DNA of 64,000 nucleotides, from the NCBI RefSeq assembly GCF_009650095.1, contig NZ_CP045915.1, positions 3,596,001 to 3,660,000 of the forward strand, given 5' to 3'. This document shows positions 52,714 to 61,952 of the stretch, piece by piece (position 1 is the first letter of the stretch; every line of letters begins with the position of its first letter). This stretch comes from Gracilibacillus salitolerans (GTDB lineage: Bacteria; Bacillota; Bacilli; Bacillales; Amphibacillaceae). A program made the position numbers and the translations under genes. Under the pieces are notes generated by a model. That model saw only the letters and a program-made list of their open reading frames with translations. It was not told where the DNA came from and ran no database searches.

Positions 52714-52752
52714 AAAACCCGTTTCGATAAAACTTTCGAAACGGGTTTTTAT
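52714..52752 (+). terminator. Terminator of msmX
   Basis: AAAACCCGTTTCGA and TCGAAACGGGTTTTT form a perfect stem with T-run. Confidence 0.85.
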
Positions 52753-52815
52753 TTATAGACAAGAAAAGTTGCGCGGATGTCTAGCTTCGATTGATTTTAT
52801 CTTTCATTCAAACTA

Positions 52816-53070
52816 TCAGGACAACTCTTGTTCATAGACAACAAGCTCCACGGTATAATTACAAGCTGAACAAACGCCAACATGTACACACTGATGTGAT
52901 GCACTGGAATTAGGTATACCATCAATCAGTTGCGCATCATTCATTTCAATATACGGCGCATAATCATCATAGTAATCGACAACCTTTCCTCCATCTAACA
53001 TATGCGCATCACATACCGGACATCTATGCTCCATTTTTTCTAAGCCATTACATAGATAACAAATATACAT
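52816..53070 (-). CDS. Small zinc-ribbon-like protein
   Basis: The 84-aa product has three cysteine pairs: MYICYLCNGL, HRCPVCDAHML and the CVHVGVCSACNYTVEL end, likely binding one or two zinc ions. A tyrosine-aspartate patch VVDYYDDYAPYIEM lies in the middle. CGGAGGATATGT precedes the ATG at 53070, so expression is likely. I do not know its role. Confidence 0.65.
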   Translation of the reverse strand: MYICYLCNGLEKMEHRCPVCDAHMLDGGKVVDYYDDYAPYIEMNDAQLIDGIPNSSASHQCVHVGVCSACNYTVELVVYEQELS

Positions 53071-53198
53071 ACATATCCTCCGGAATGATTCATTAGAAAA
53101 ACTCGGATTATCGTCCAAGTTTCACTTATATTTCTAACTCACAATTTTTTCCTTCGCATCTTTTATCTTGATCCAAATTTTTATATTTTCGTAATGTT

Positions 53199-53240
53199 TA
53201 AAAAAGGAGACACTTAAATAAGCGTCTCCTTCTTCTTATT
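53199..53240 (-). terminator. Terminator of the SASP gene
   Basis: On the minus strand AAGGAGACGCTT pairs with AAGTGTCTCCTT and TTTT follows. Confidence 0.75.
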
Positions 53241-53246
53241 ATTCAA

Positions 53247-53450
53247 TTATTGTTGTTGGTTTCCACCAAATTGTTGTTCAGCCATTGTTACTAAACGTTT
53301 TGTGATTTCTCCACCAACTGAACCGTTAGCACGAGAAGTAGAATCTGCACCTAAGTTTACACCAAATTCTTGTGCAATCTCATATTTCATTTGATCTAGT
53401 GCTTGCTCTACTCCAGGAACAACTAATTGATTTGAATTGTTAGTCGCCAT
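53247..53450 (-). CDS. Alpha/beta-type small acid-soluble spore protein
   Basis: The 67-aa product has the complete SASP pattern: [20 protein letters not shown] with the GPR protease site (YEIAQEFGV), [20 protein letters not shown] and a glutamine-rich end. It coats spore DNA and is a marker of sporulation. GGAGGTG lies 7 nt before the ATG. A CATATTG about 45 bp upstream could be part of a SigG -10, but the -35 is poor. Confidence 0.94.
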   Translation of the reverse strand: MATNNSNQLVVPGVEQALDQMKYEIAQEFGVNLGADSTSRANGSVGGEITKRLVTMAEQQFGGNQQQ

Positions 53451-53543
53451 CTTTGATCACCTCCTGTACACCATATTGTGAACAAAAAGGAGATCAATAT
53501 GCTTTTATTTTCTTAGCAATTTCTAGCAACTATTCCAATTCGA

Positions 53544-54929
53544 TTATTTTGGATATGTCATCTCTTCCGGCTTAATCCATTCATCAAATTGTTCGGCTGT
53601 CAATAACCCTGATTCGACTGCAGATTCTTTTAATGTAGTATTATTTGCAAAGGCTTGTTTGGCAATTTTCGCTGCATTTTCATATCCGATATGTGGATTA
53701 AGTGCTGTAACTAACATGAGCGAATCGTTTAAGTTCTTCTCGATTTGCTCATGGTTTGGCTCAATTCCTGCAGCACAACGGTCATTAAACGATAACATAC
53801 TATCTGCTAAAAGTTGTGCAGATTGCAAGAAATTATACGCAATAACTGGTTTAAAAACATTTAATTCAAAATTACCCTGACTTGCAGCAATACCAATCGT
53901 TGCATCGTTCCCCATCACTTGTGTCGCCACCATTGTAATTGCTTCACTCTGTGTCGGATTAACTTTCCCAGGCATAATGGAACTTCCTGGTTCATTTGCA
54001 GGAATCGTAATTTCACCAATGCCGCAACGAGGCCCACTTGCCAACCAGCGTACATCGTTCCCAATCTTCATTAAGTCTGCAGCAAGTCCTTTTAGTGCTC
54101 CATGTGCATAAACTAATTCATCATGGCTTGTAAGCGCATGGAATTTATTCGATGCGGAAACAAAAGCTTTTTCTGTATATTCACTGATTTTCTCAGTCAC
54201 ACGCTCTGAAAATTCAGGATGCGCATTCAATCCAGTACCAACTGCAGTACCACCAATAGCCAATTCTTTCACATATGGAATGCTGTCTACGATCATCGAT
54301 TCTGTTTTTTCTAACATACGGTGCCAACCACTAATTTCTTGTCCTAATGTTAGTGGTGTAGCGTCTTGAAGGTGAGTACGACCGATTTTAACGATATCTT
54401 CAAATGCTTCCATCTTTTCTTTTAGCGTTTCTTTTAATGTTGCTAACGCAGGTAAGACAACGTCCTCCATTTTACGAACAGCGGCAATATGTAATGCAGT
54501 TGGGTAGGTGTCATTGGAACTTTGTGATTTATTAACGTCATCATTTGGATGCAACGTTACATCACTATTTTGTTCCTTTAACCACTGATTTCCTACATAG
54601 GCAATTACTTCATTGACGTTCATATTTGATTGTGTACCACTTCCTGTTTGCCAAACTACTAACGGGAAATGCTCATATAATTCCCCAGCTAAAATACGGT
54701 CTGCAGCAAATTTAATCGCATCCGCTTTCAAATCTTCCATTAAACCTAATTCACTATTTACAATAGCAGCACTTCTTTTTAAAATCGCAAAACCTTCAAT
54801 AATTTCTTTTGGCATAGTTTCATTACCGATTGGGAAGTTTTCTTTACTTCGCTGTGTTTGTGCTCCCCAATACTTATCAATCGCAACCTTCATTTCACCG
54901 ATAGTATCACGTTCAGTACGATAATCCAT
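53544..54929 (-). CDS. fumC: Fumarate hydratase class II
   Basis: The 461-aa TCA-cycle enzyme shows [25 protein letters not shown] (in parts), [51 protein letters not shown] and the signature [15 protein letters not shown]. It converts fumarate to malate. The class II family needs no iron-sulfur cluster. It is monocistronic with its own upstream region. Confidence 0.94.
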   Translation of the reverse strand: MDYRTERDTIGEMKVAIDKYWGAQTQRSKENFPIGNETMPKEIIEGFAILKRSAAIVNSELGLMEDLKADAIKFAADRILAGELYEHFPLVVWQTGSGTQSNMNVNEVIAYVGNQWLKEQNSDVTLHPNDDVNKSQSSNDTYPTALHIAAVRKMEDVVLPALATLKETLKEKMEAFEDIVKIGRTHLQDATPLTLGQEISGWHRMLEKTESMIVDSIPYVKELAIGGTAVGTGLNAHPEFSERVTEKISEYTEKAFVSASNKFHALTSHDELVYAHGALKGLAADLMKIGNDVRWLASGPRCGIGEITIPANEPGSSIMPGKVNPTQSEAITMVATQVMGNDATIGIAASQGNFELNVFKPVIAYNFLQSAQLLADSMLSFNDRCAAGIEPNHEQIEKNLNDSLMLVTALNPHIGYENAAKIAKQAFANNTTLKESAVESGLLTAEQFDEWIKPEEMTYPK

Positions 54930-54980
54930 TATACACTTCTCTCCCTTATGTAATCTTCCTCTTTATTGTATCAAAAAAGA

Positions 54981-55016
54981 ATAAAAAAATAGAGACAAAA
55001 GCTATTTTGTCTCTAC
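54981..55016 (-). terminator. Terminator of yabG
   Basis: AGAGACAAAA-TAGC-TTTTGTCTCT on the minus strand overlaps the yabG stop, followed by ATTTTTTT. Confidence 0.8.
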
Positions 55017-55862
55017 ATATGGTATACCAGTACGGTAAAGCCCCTTTGTTTCCATTCCACCGAGCCCTCTTTCACCAGTGAGCGTGTTTTTTAACACATC
55101 ATAAACATTCACTTTATCCATAAAAGGTGTGTAGGCTACTTTCGCTACAACATAGACGGGATCTAACGCATGAATATTGACGCGATCTGGTGAGCTTGCA
55201 AAATTAGCCCCTGCGCGAATTAGTGATTCGAAGTGTGATTGACATGCCCCTGCAAAAATAATCAATTGATCCAGATTGGGAGACCATGCTCTCGCTTGGC
55301 GTACAGCTTCCACAAAAAATCGGGTATTACGGTACGCAGACAATTCTTTTTTATTGCCCTTTGAATCTGAATAAGCATCATGACCTGTAATAACGATAAT
55401 CTCAGGCTGTACTTTTTTAACTAGGTCTTCCATTTCAAAAGGTAATTCCTTTTCTTGCACATACACACCATGCACTTGCAATCCTAGCCGCTGATATAAT
55501 TCAATGCATTTTTTTAAATACAGTCGATCACCATCAATGTGTAATACTTTTACTGGTAATTGAAATCGTTGAATATTACGTGGCTCTATTTTTTTATGTT
55601 CATAATCTTTTTTTTCTTTCATTAACTGATAATCTTGACGAAAAAGACGATATGAATACTCTTCTTTTTCTTTTATTTCATCTTGTCTTTTCCTGATATC
55701 ATCTTCCGGTAAAATGCGAACATCATCGATAGGAGCGTCTGCTTCCAGTCTTAAATCTTCGCCGTGTAGTAATAATTTATCACCATTTATATTTTTGATA
55801 CGAAAAACGATATCATGTTTGTAAGAATATCGTGTCACAAGCATTCCTGTCATCAGCTTCAC
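55002..55862 (-). CDS. yabG: Sporulation-specific protease YabG
   Basis: The 286-aa product matches family U57: an N-terminal SH3-like region (GMLVTRYSYKHDIVFRIKNI, in parts), then VLHIDGDRLYLKKCIELYQR, IIVITGHDAYSD with the candidate catalytic His, IFAGACQSHFESLIRAGANF with the candidate Cys and FASSPDRVNIHALDPV. It trims spore coat proteins late in sporulation. GTG at 55862 follows GGGGTG. Usually yabG lies elsewhere, so its neighbour fumC is not diagnostic. Confidence 0.9.
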   Translation of the reverse strand: MKLMTGMLVTRYSYKHDIVFRIKNINGDKLLLHGEDLRLEADAPIDDVRILPEDDIRKRQDEIKEKEEYSYRLFRQDYQLMKEKKDYEHKKIEPRNIQRFQLPVKVLHIDGDRLYLKKCIELYQRLGLQVHGVYVQEKELPFEMEDLVKKVQPEIIVITGHDAYSDSKGNKKELSAYRNTRFFVEAVRQARAWSPNLDQLIIFAGACQSHFESLIRAGANFASSPDRVNIHALDPVYVVAKVAYTPFMDKVNVYDVLKNTLTGERGLGGMETKGLYRTGIPYVETK

Positions 55863-55983
55863 CAAATCACCCCATAATGAGCTTGCTACTACAGGCTATG
55901 TAAAGCTAACGATTTTGGTGAATAACATTAAATATTGGTAACATCAAAACCCAAGCACAATCCTTACAACACACTCCATCCCA

Positions 55984-56472
55984 ATTCGAAATAGATACAT
56001 ACTGCGAACTAATGAAAAATCAGAATTGCTCTTTTCCATTCTGATTAAAGATAAGTGCTATGATACGTTCCGGCAAGATACTTCGCTTTCCACGGGCACG
56101 GCCTCAGCCTCCTCAACAAGCAAAGAACGCTTGTCTGCGGGGTCTTCGGACACGTGCTGGTCCCGTAGGAGTCTGCGTATCTTGCCTCCACTGGTAGTGT
56201 AGCACTGATTATTTTGAGGATAAAACTCATGGAATTATATTCTTAGGATTTTCTGTTACTTTATCAGAACACTATTCTGAGCTGCGGTAAAATGCGACAC
56301 TCCTGGGGGACCAGCGCGAGCTGAAGATCCCGCAGGCAGCGGTTTTCTGCTGAGGAAGCTGAAGCCGTGCCCCCGGAAAGGGAGTATTTTTCCGCAGCGA
56401 CGAACTTACACTCCACTCCAAAAGAATGGAAGAAAGCAAACCCACATGACTGTTACTTCGCAGTTTATGGAT
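55984..56472. repeat. Composite palindromic intergenic repeat, copy 2 (two inverted cores)
   Basis: Two cores lie head to head: 56072-56186, bounded by GGCAAGATAC and GTATCTTGCC, and 56281-56397, bounded by GCTGCGGTAAAAT and ATTTTTCCGCAGC. Each holds the CACTCCT...GGGACCAGC and GAGGCCGTGCCC motifs in opposite orientation. The outer arms CATACTGCGAACTAATG and ACTTCGCAGTTTATG match copy 1 at 12626-13003. It fills the 660-bp gap between yabG and the VanY-like gene. Confidence 0.75.
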
Positions 56473-56500
56473 TATGCGCACATTTTTTTACTTAATTAAA

Positions 56501-56532
56501 AAAACCAAGAAGCTCAAACTTCTTGGTTTATG
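56501..56532 (-). terminator. Terminator of the VanY-like gene
   Basis: AAACCAAGAAG, loop, CTTCTTGGTTT and a T-run, overlapping the stop. Confidence 0.8.
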
Positions 56533-57340
56533 GATAAAGTCCAAAGTATTCTTCTAGTGTTATTTGCGCTTGATAAATTTCTGTTGCTATTTCTTTGCCA
56601 ACATAACGTAAATGCCACGGTTCATAACTGTATCCAGTAATGTCTTCTTTGCCTTCAGGATAACGAATAATAAACCCATGTTCATGTGCATGATCTTCCA
56701 ACCATTGTCCTTCATCTGTTTCAATAAAGCTTTGTTCCAAAACTGCCACTAGTGCTGCGGAGGCAACGTCCATTGCTAATCCTGTCTGATGCTCGCTTGT
56801 TCCAGGTTTGGCTGAAAATTTATCCGCATGCGCCTGACCGTTCGTAGCCACATTACTTTCATATATTTGTTTTTGACGATCATATGAGCGATAACCGGAT
56901 ACCGCTACAAGATCTAAATCATCTTCCTTAGCAGCTACAAAAAGGGCATCCAACGCATCTGCTGCTACTTTTCGTAATAAACGTTTTGGATCTCCTTCTG
57001 CTGCATGGTAAGGAACATCCGCCTCTACTAAATCATCTGGTTCGAATCCGTCCGGTAATTTTCGTTGTTTATTGACAACAAGTGATACACTGTTAGGATC
57101 ATCTATAACCGTCAATGAATCATTGGCATTTTCATCAGTCTGTTGATTTTCTTCTTGATTTTGATTTTCTTCTTCCTTTTCTTCTGTCTCCTCTGTATCG
57201 TCTGCTGGAACAAAAGCTTCAGGTTCCTTTTTATAATCATGTTGAACATTTCTTTTCTCTAATTGATTTGCCAAATAATCTTCTTGCTGACATCCAATTA
57301 AGAAGGCGGTCAACATGATAAAAATTACCGTTTTTTTCAT
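56528..57340 (-). CDS. M15B D-alanyl-D-alanine carboxypeptidase lipoprotein (VanY-like)
   Basis: The 270-aa product has a lipoprotein signal peptide (MLTAFLIGC), a glutamate-rich linker (about 45-75, ETEEKEEENQNQEENQ) and an M15 zinc peptidase domain: AVSGYRSYDRQKQIYES, GTSEHQTGLAMDVAS (zinc His and Asp) and EPWHLRYVGKE (third zinc His). It trims the terminal D-Ala of wall peptides outside the membrane. The acidic linker would keep the domain away from the membrane. It stands alone. Confidence 0.88.
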   Translation of the reverse strand: MKKTVIFIMLTAFLIGCQQEDYLANQLEKRNVQHDYKKEPEAFVPADDTEETEEKEEENQNQEENQQTDENANDSLTVIDDPNSVSLVVNKQRKLPDGFEPDDLVEADVPYHAAEGDPKRLLRKVAADALDALFVAAKEDDLDLVAVSGYRSYDRQKQIYESNVATNGQAHADKFSAKPGTSEHQTGLAMDVASAALVAVLEQSFIETDEGQWLEDHAHEHGFIIRYPEGKEDITGYSYEPWHLRYVGKEIATEIYQAQITLEEYFGLYP

Positions 57341-57584
57341 TTTTAAAACCCTTCCTAATTACAACTAAACACGTTACACTCCTACCATTATAACATATTC
57401 TGCATTAGAAACCATATAGGATGATGGAAACTAAAAATAGGTCTTAAAGGAAAGAAAGACTAGTCATTACACCTGTTTTAACAACTGAAACTAGTCAGTA
57501 TTTTAATATGTTTTAATTTTGAGAAAAAGGGAAGTAAATACTTTCGAAAATTGAATAATGTAACACACTTCTGCAAGCGTACTT

Positions 57585-57613
57585 TAAAAACCTCGCCAAT
57601 AAAATGGACGAGG
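57585..57613 (-). terminator. Terminator of the IDEAL-domain gene
   Basis: ACCTCG ... CGAGGT on the minus strand followed by TTTTT. Confidence 0.65.
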
Positions 57614-57620
57614 TCTATGC

Positions 57621-57866
57621 TTATGACTCCCATATATAGCTGTTATATGTTTTACTTAATGCTTCAAATGCTGCTTTATTATTATCATCAATAGATTGGT
57701 TAATTTCTTTTTCCAAGCGTGCCTTATTCCAAGTAAAACAAAGATCATCCAATACAAGCTGTGACGCTAATCTAATTTCATACGGAATTTCTCTTCTAGC
57801 TCTAAGTACTGTTTTTTGATTCATATTGAATACTTTCAATTGATAACTCACCTTATGTTTCTTCAT
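57621..57866 (-). CDS. Small IDEAL-domain protein
   Basis: The 81-aa product has a beta-rich start (KHKVSYQLKVFNMNQKTVLR) and a C-terminal IDEAL-like helix pair: ASQLVLDDLCFTWNKARLEK, EINQSIDDNNKAAFEALSKT. IDEAL domains are short protein-binding modules found in Bacilli such as YpiB relatives. AGGGAGG lies before the ATG. The partner is unknown. Confidence 0.6.
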   Translation of the reverse strand: MKKHKVSYQLKVFNMNQKTVLRARREIPYEIRLASQLVLDDLCFTWNKARLEKEINQSIDDNNKAAFEALSKTYNSYIWES

Positions 57867-58045
57867 GAAGCACGCCTCCCTTTCTATGCTCTACTTAAAT
57901 ACCATTTTATGACGAAAAATACTTTTTGTTAATGGTTATGAAACATATTCCCTGAAAATGGTTACCTTAAACGTAATTGTAATGCCTTAAAAGTATTTTT
58001 TCCCCATTAGGAAACACTATAAGTAGACGTAAAACACTCTCATTT

Positions 58046-58057
58046 GATAAGCTTATC
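58046..58057 (+). promoter_or_regulatory. 12-bp palindrome before the CDF transporter gene
   Basis: GATAAGCTTATC is a perfect dyad about 30 bp before the ATG, overlapping a possible TTGATA element and next to TACTAT. It may be an operator; no regulator is assigned. Confidence 0.3.
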
Positions 58058-58087
58058 TTACTATAGAGAAACATCGGAGGACAGCTT

Positions 58088-58963
58088 ATGGATCAATATC
58101 ATAAATATAAAGAAGGAGAAAAAGGTGCATGGCTAAGTATTATTACATACATTCTACTAGCTACTGTTAAATTAGCCATTGCCAGCATTGGTAATTCCTC
58201 CGCTTTACGAGCTGATGGTTTAAATAACGCCACTGATGTTGTGGCATCAATAGCCGTTTTAATTGGTTTAAAAATATCCCGAAAACCACCAGATGAAGAC
58301 CACCATTACGGCCACTTCCGTGCTGAAATGATCGCATCACTAATCGCAGCCTTTATTATGATGATGGTTGGTATCCAAGTGCTATACGATACAGGGCAAT
58401 CCATAATTAGAGGCGATTTTTCGCAACCGGATATGTTAACAGCTTGGACAGCATTAGGGGCTGCAATTATTATGTTTATCGTCTATCTATATAATTTACG
58501 TTTAGGGAAAAAAATTAACAGTACCGCACTGCAAGCAGCCGCTCAAGATAACAAATCAGATGCACTGGTGAGTATTGGGGCTTTTGTCGGGATTATAGGA
58601 GCTCAATTTCAACTATATTGGTTAGACCCTTTAGCTGGAGCAATTGTAGGTGTGATTATTTGTAAAACAGCTTGGGATATCTTTAGAGAAGCTACACATA
58701 CACTAACTGATGGATTTCAACCAAACGAATTGGATCTAATAAAAAAAAGTATCGTTACCCATCCAGATGTATTAGACATTAAAGATGTAAAAGGCCGTTT
58801 GCATGGAAACCAAGCCTTAATCGAAGCGACTATTTATGTAAATCCACTGATGACAGTGGAGGAAAGTCATAAAATCACTGATCATATTGAGGAAAAATTA
58901 AAAGAAAAACACGACGTTCCTCATGCCCATATTCATATTGAACCCTATGGAGAAGAACAATAA
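58088..58963 (+). CDS. Cation diffusion facilitator family transporter
   Basis: The 291-aa product has six membrane helices and a C-terminal cytosolic domain. The metal sites show as ALRADGLNNATDVVASIAVL (D-x-x-x-D-type), DNKSDALVSIGAFVG and histidines in DEDHHYGHFRAEM. The C-terminal part ends VPHAHIHIEPYGEEQ. It exports Zn2+, Mn2+ or similar ions in exchange for protons. GGAGG lies 7 nt before the ATG. Confidence 0.9.
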   Translation: MDQYHKYKEGEKGAWLSIITYILLATVKLAIASIGNSSALRADGLNNATDVVASIAVLIGLKISRKPPDEDHHYGHFRAEMIASLIAAFIMMMVGIQVLYDTGQSIIRGDFSQPDMLTAWTALGAAIIMFIVYLYNLRLGKKINSTALQAAAQDNKSDALVSIGAFVGIIGAQFQLYWLDPLAGAIVGVIICKTAWDIFREATHTLTDGFQPNELDLIKKSIVTHPDVLDIKDVKGRLHGNQALIEATIYVNPLMTVEESHKITDHIEEKLKEKHDVPHAHIHIEPYGEEQ

Positions 58964-59069
58964 TTTCTATTTTGACATACTTTATGATTAAGGGGGCTAA
59001 AACCTCCCTTTCTTATCATTATTACTGTTCCATCTTTATATTTTCCCTTTTTATATCGATTAATGAATA

Positions 59070-59104
59070 AGAAAGGACTGTAACCAATAAGTTACAGTCC
59101 TTTC
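59070..59104. terminator. Terminator between the CDF and acetyltransferase genes
   Basis: AAAGGACTGTAAC pairs with GTTACAGTCCTTT. It overlaps the acetyltransferase stop codon. Confidence 0.8.
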
Positions 59105-59634
59105 GTAATTAGTTTATCTAAAAGTAGGTCGATATTCACGAAACCGTATGCCGTTTCTTGATATGTTCCATGGCCAATTGTTGTTTGCTCTTGTTCTATT
59201 TTTTCTGCTCCGAAATGCAAGTAAAACTGATGGGTCGGATTATTCGTTAACACCCAAATTAATAAAGACTGGTAGCCTAATTCTTTCATTTCTTCTGCAA
59301 AAGCTTTTAACAGACGTTTTCCTAGTCCTTTACTTTGATGGGTTGGCAGTAAATAAATTGCAAAAATTTCTCCGTCATAACCAAAGCGATCGGTTCTTTC
59401 TTTACCTCCGGAAATAAACCCTACAATTTCCCCCGCTTCTTCAATCACTGTCACTGGTTGTTGTTGTCTTGGTAACTTCAGGATGGTTTCCCAATATATT
59501 TGCCGATGTTCTACTGTTGTGTTAGATAAATCGAGTTCATTGATTAAATTTTGATAGGTTGCTTTCCAGCTATGTACATGAACCTCTGCAATAGCTTTTG
59601 CGTCTTCAATACATGCTTTTCTAATATGATACAT
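59092..59634 (-). CDS. GNAT family N-acetyltransferase
   Basis: The 180-aa product starts MYHIRKACIEDAKAIAEVHV and has VTVIEEAGEIVGFISGG, GEIFAIYLLPTHQSKGLGKRL (loop QSKGLG), LLIWVLTNNPTHQFYLHFGA and YQETAYGF. It is of the common Bacillus type (YkkB/PhnO-like). ATG at 59634 is chosen as the usual GNAT start; the longer frame overlaps azlD. It may be read in the azlC-azlD unit. Confidence 0.87.
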   Translation of the reverse strand: MYHIRKACIEDAKAIAEVHVHSWKATYQNLINELDLSNTTVEHRQIYWETILKLPRQQQPVTVIEEAGEIVGFISGGKERTDRFGYDGEIFAIYLLPTHQSKGLGKRLLKAFAEEMKELGYQSLLIWVLTNNPTHQFYLHFGAEKIEQEQTTIGHGTYQETAYGFVNIDLLLDKLITKGL

Positions 59635-59651
59635 GGCTAACACCCTAACAT

Positions 59652-59945
59652 TTAAATTGTTAAAAGAAACACTGTTAAAATCGCACTTAATACAACTAAA
59701 ATAACATGGATTCTGAGCCAGGACAGCGCAATTGCCACTACACCTGCTATCACTCCAATGTATGGTTTTTCTGGCACCACTGTCATAATTCCCGGAAAAA
59801 TAAGCGCACCTAAAGCTGCGTATGGAATCGCTTGCAGCCACTTATTCATCCAATCCGGAAATTGAATTAAATCAACGATAAAGGCTGGAATTATTCGAGG
59901 AATCACTGTGACAATTGCCATTCCAATAATAATGACCCAAATCAT
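59652..59945 (-). CDS. azlD: Branched-chain amino acid exporter small subunit AzlD
   Basis: The 97-aa product has three to four membrane helices: MIWVIIIGMAIVTVIPRIIP, AIPYAALGALIFPGIM, PYIGVIAGVVAIALSWLRIH. The first block with the conserved PR is typical of AzlD. It pairs with AzlC for export of branched-chain amino acids or analogues. Its ATG overlaps the azlC stop by 4 bp. Confidence 0.87.
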   Translation of the reverse strand: MIWVIIIGMAIVTVIPRIIPAFIVDLIQFPDWMNKWLQAIPYAALGALIFPGIMTVVPEKPYIGVIAGVVAIALSWLRIHVILVVLSAILTVFLLTI

Positions 59946-60655
59946 AATTTATCCTCCTCTAACACGAAAATGCCAATTAATGCTCCAACGATAGTACCAA
60001 CGACAATTCCCCAACCCTGCCCAACGTATGGACTAACCAAATAATTAATCAGCATTGCAGTAATACTAATGATGGCAATCCGTTGATACTTTCGGATAGA
60101 TGGAATCAGTAATCCAATAAACATAGCATATAACGCCACGCCCATGCTTTGACTTAAGTTTTGAGGAATGATATCGCCAAGCACTCCACCAAGGAAGGAG
60201 CCAAATACCCATGAAAGATAGGAAGTAAGCATAATCGTTCCATAGAAAAAGTACCCGTAAGCCTGATCTACTTGTTTTTTATAAATCGATGAAACAGAAA
60301 AAGTTTCATCTGTTAAACCTAATGATAAAGCAAATTTCCATTTCAGAGCATAATGCTTAATTTGGTTAATAAAAGATAGGCTCATGACAAAATGGCGGAA
60401 ATTTAAAACAAACGTAGCAATGATAATCTCCAGAGCACTCACACCAAGTCCAATCATACCTGCACCCATAAATTGAGCTGCACCAGCATAGACAAGCAGA
60501 CTCATACCAGTAAGCTCCATTAATGACATGCCAGCCTGCTTCGCTAAAACACCGTAAGCAATTGCTATCGGCAAATAGCCTAAAACAATGGGTGAACCGG
60601 CGATGAACCCATCTCTTATCTGTATCTTTATCCATTGTTTCTCCTCTAGGCCCAT
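59942..60655 (-). CDS. azlC: Branched-chain amino acid exporter subunit AzlC
   Basis: The 237-aa product has the AzlC pattern: GFIAGSPIVLGYLPIAIAYG, LLVYAGAAQFMGAGMIGLGV, FVLNFRHFVMSLSFINQI, SLGLTDETFSV and GSFLGGVLGDIIP. It works with AzlD in the membrane. It is the first gene of azlC-azlD (and perhaps the acetyltransferase), 21 bp after map. Confidence 0.9.
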   Translation of the reverse strand: MGLEEKQWIKIQIRDGFIAGSPIVLGYLPIAIAYGVLAKQAGMSLMELTGMSLLVYAGAAQFMGAGMIGLGVSALEIIIATFVLNFRHFVMSLSFINQIKHYALKWKFALSLGLTDETFSVSSIYKKQVDQAYGYFFYGTIMLTSYLSWVFGSFLGGVLGDIIPQNLSQSMGVALYAMFIGLLIPSIRKYQRIAIISITAMLINYLVSPYVGQGWGIVVGTIVGALIGIFVLEEDKL

Positions 60656-60676
60656 TACAACTGCTACTCCTTTATC

Positions 60677-61438
60677 TTAGTCTTCGATATTGTCTTGATC
60701 TGTTAAGATAATCGGCCCTTCTTTAGAAACCACTAATGTATGCTCAAATTGTGCAGAGCGTTCCCCGTCGATTGTACGCGCAGTCCAATTGTTATCATCC
60801 ATTTTACTTTGCCATGCGCCTTCATTAATCATTGGCTCGATCGTAATGACCATTCCTTCTTTAAGACGAGGACCTTTGCCAGCTAAACCGAAGTGTGGGA
60901 TTTGTGGATCTTCATGAATTGTTGGACCAATACCATGTCCAGTAAACTCACGAACAACGGAATAGCCTTCCGCTTCTGCATATTGTTGAATCGCATGACC
61001 AATGTCACCGATCCGATTTCCTGGCATTGCTTGTTCAATACCTTTATAAAGAGAAGTTTTTGTCACTTCTAATAATTTTTCTGTCTTTTCATCGGGTTCA
61101 CCGACAACATACGTCCATGCGGAATCTGCCAAACCACCATTGAGATTGACAACCATATCAACTGTGACGATGTCGCCATTGGTGAGCTTTTCCTCACGTG
61201 GAAAACCGTGGCAGATTTCATCATTTACAGAAGCACAGGTAGCATATGGATAGTCATTATAGCCTTTTTGTTCTGGAGTTGCTCCATGTTCTGCTAAAAA
61301 GGATTCAACAAAAGAATCAATCTCTTTTGTTGTCACCCCAGGCTTAATCCGTTTGGCTATTTCTTTATGACAGCTTGCTAGTAATTTACCAGCTGCATGC
61401 ATCATTTCTATTTCACGTTTACTTTTTCTAGTGATCAT
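60677..61438 (-). CDS. map: Methionine aminopeptidase type I
   Basis: The 253-aa enzyme starts MITRKSKREIEMMHAAGKLL and has the metal ligands in VTVDMVVNLNGGLADSAWTY, FTGHGIGPTIHEDPQIPH, ITIEPMIN and FEHTLVV. It removes the initiator Met from new proteins. It is not in the ribosomal protein cluster, so it could be a second Map copy as known in Bacillus. Confidence 0.92.
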   Translation of the reverse strand: MITRKSKREIEMMHAAGKLLASCHKEIAKRIKPGVTTKEIDSFVESFLAEHGATPEQKGYNDYPYATCASVNDEICHGFPREEKLTNGDIVTVDMVVNLNGGLADSAWTYVVGEPDEKTEKLLEVTKTSLYKGIEQAMPGNRIGDIGHAIQQYAEAEGYSVVREFTGHGIGPTIHEDPQIPHFGLAGKGPRLKEGMVITIEPMINEGAWQSKMDDNNWTARTIDGERSAQFEHTLVVSKEGPIILTDQDNIED

Positions 61439-61605
61439 TTAAAACTTCCTTTCTAAATCCTTTACCAAAATTCATCTCTATAAAGTTTATCATATTTTGC
61501 TGAAAAGATGTGCAAGAAAATGCTCTTACCTATTCGAGTGTTTTAATTATAGATGAAGAGCTGCGGGCACTCCAGAAAAAATAAGTAATTTCCCAACTGT
61601 AACCG

Positions 61606-61660
61606 TAAAGTAAAACTTCCGTTAGTGAGGGTTTTTACGGACGATTAGCACCGGGATAAA
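61606..61660 (+). repeat. Dispersed repeat family A, copy upstream of yjcZ
   Basis: TAAAGTAAAACTTCCGTTAG opens it, GAGGGTTTTTACGGACGATT forms the middle and AGCACCGGGATAAA closes it. It matches 35574-35627 at most positions (for example ACGGACGATTAGCACCG is shared). Confidence 0.7.
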
Positions 61661-61684
61661 GCAAATCTTTTTCATAACATGTTA

Positions 61685-61717
61685 AAAGCCCGTTTCATTT
61701 TTTTATGAAACGGGCCC
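61685..61717. terminator. Terminator-like hairpin downstream of yjcZ
   Basis: GCCCGTTTCAT pairs with ATGAAACGGGC around a T loop. Confidence 0.7.
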
Positions 61718-61760
61718 CTTTCTTGTCAGACTATCTGAGATAGCCTATTTACTTTTTGGA

Positions 61761-61865
61761 TTAATATCCGCCGTATCCCCAAGAAGCACCAATGATGATT
61801 AAGAGAATAAACAACACGACGATTAGCGCAAAACCTGAACCGTAACCATATTGTTGTGCACCCAT
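61761..61865 (-). CDS. yjcZ: YjcZ-family sporulation protein
   Basis: The 34-aa product ([20 protein letters not shown] then [14 protein letters not shown]) has a tyrosine/glycine-rich head, one membrane helix and a GYGGY end, the hallmark of YjcZ/SspP-like mini proteins made in sporulation. AGGAGG lies 7 nt before the ATG. It is too short for most ORF filters. Confidence 0.8.
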   Translation of the reverse strand: MGAQQYGYGSGFALIVVLFILLIIIGASWGYGGY

Positions 61866-61952
61866 CTATATCCCTCCTTATAATACTTACACTTATAAAG
61901 TATGTAAGAGGAAAGAAAATGGTCAATGTTATGAGCGAAAATGGGTGATAAC

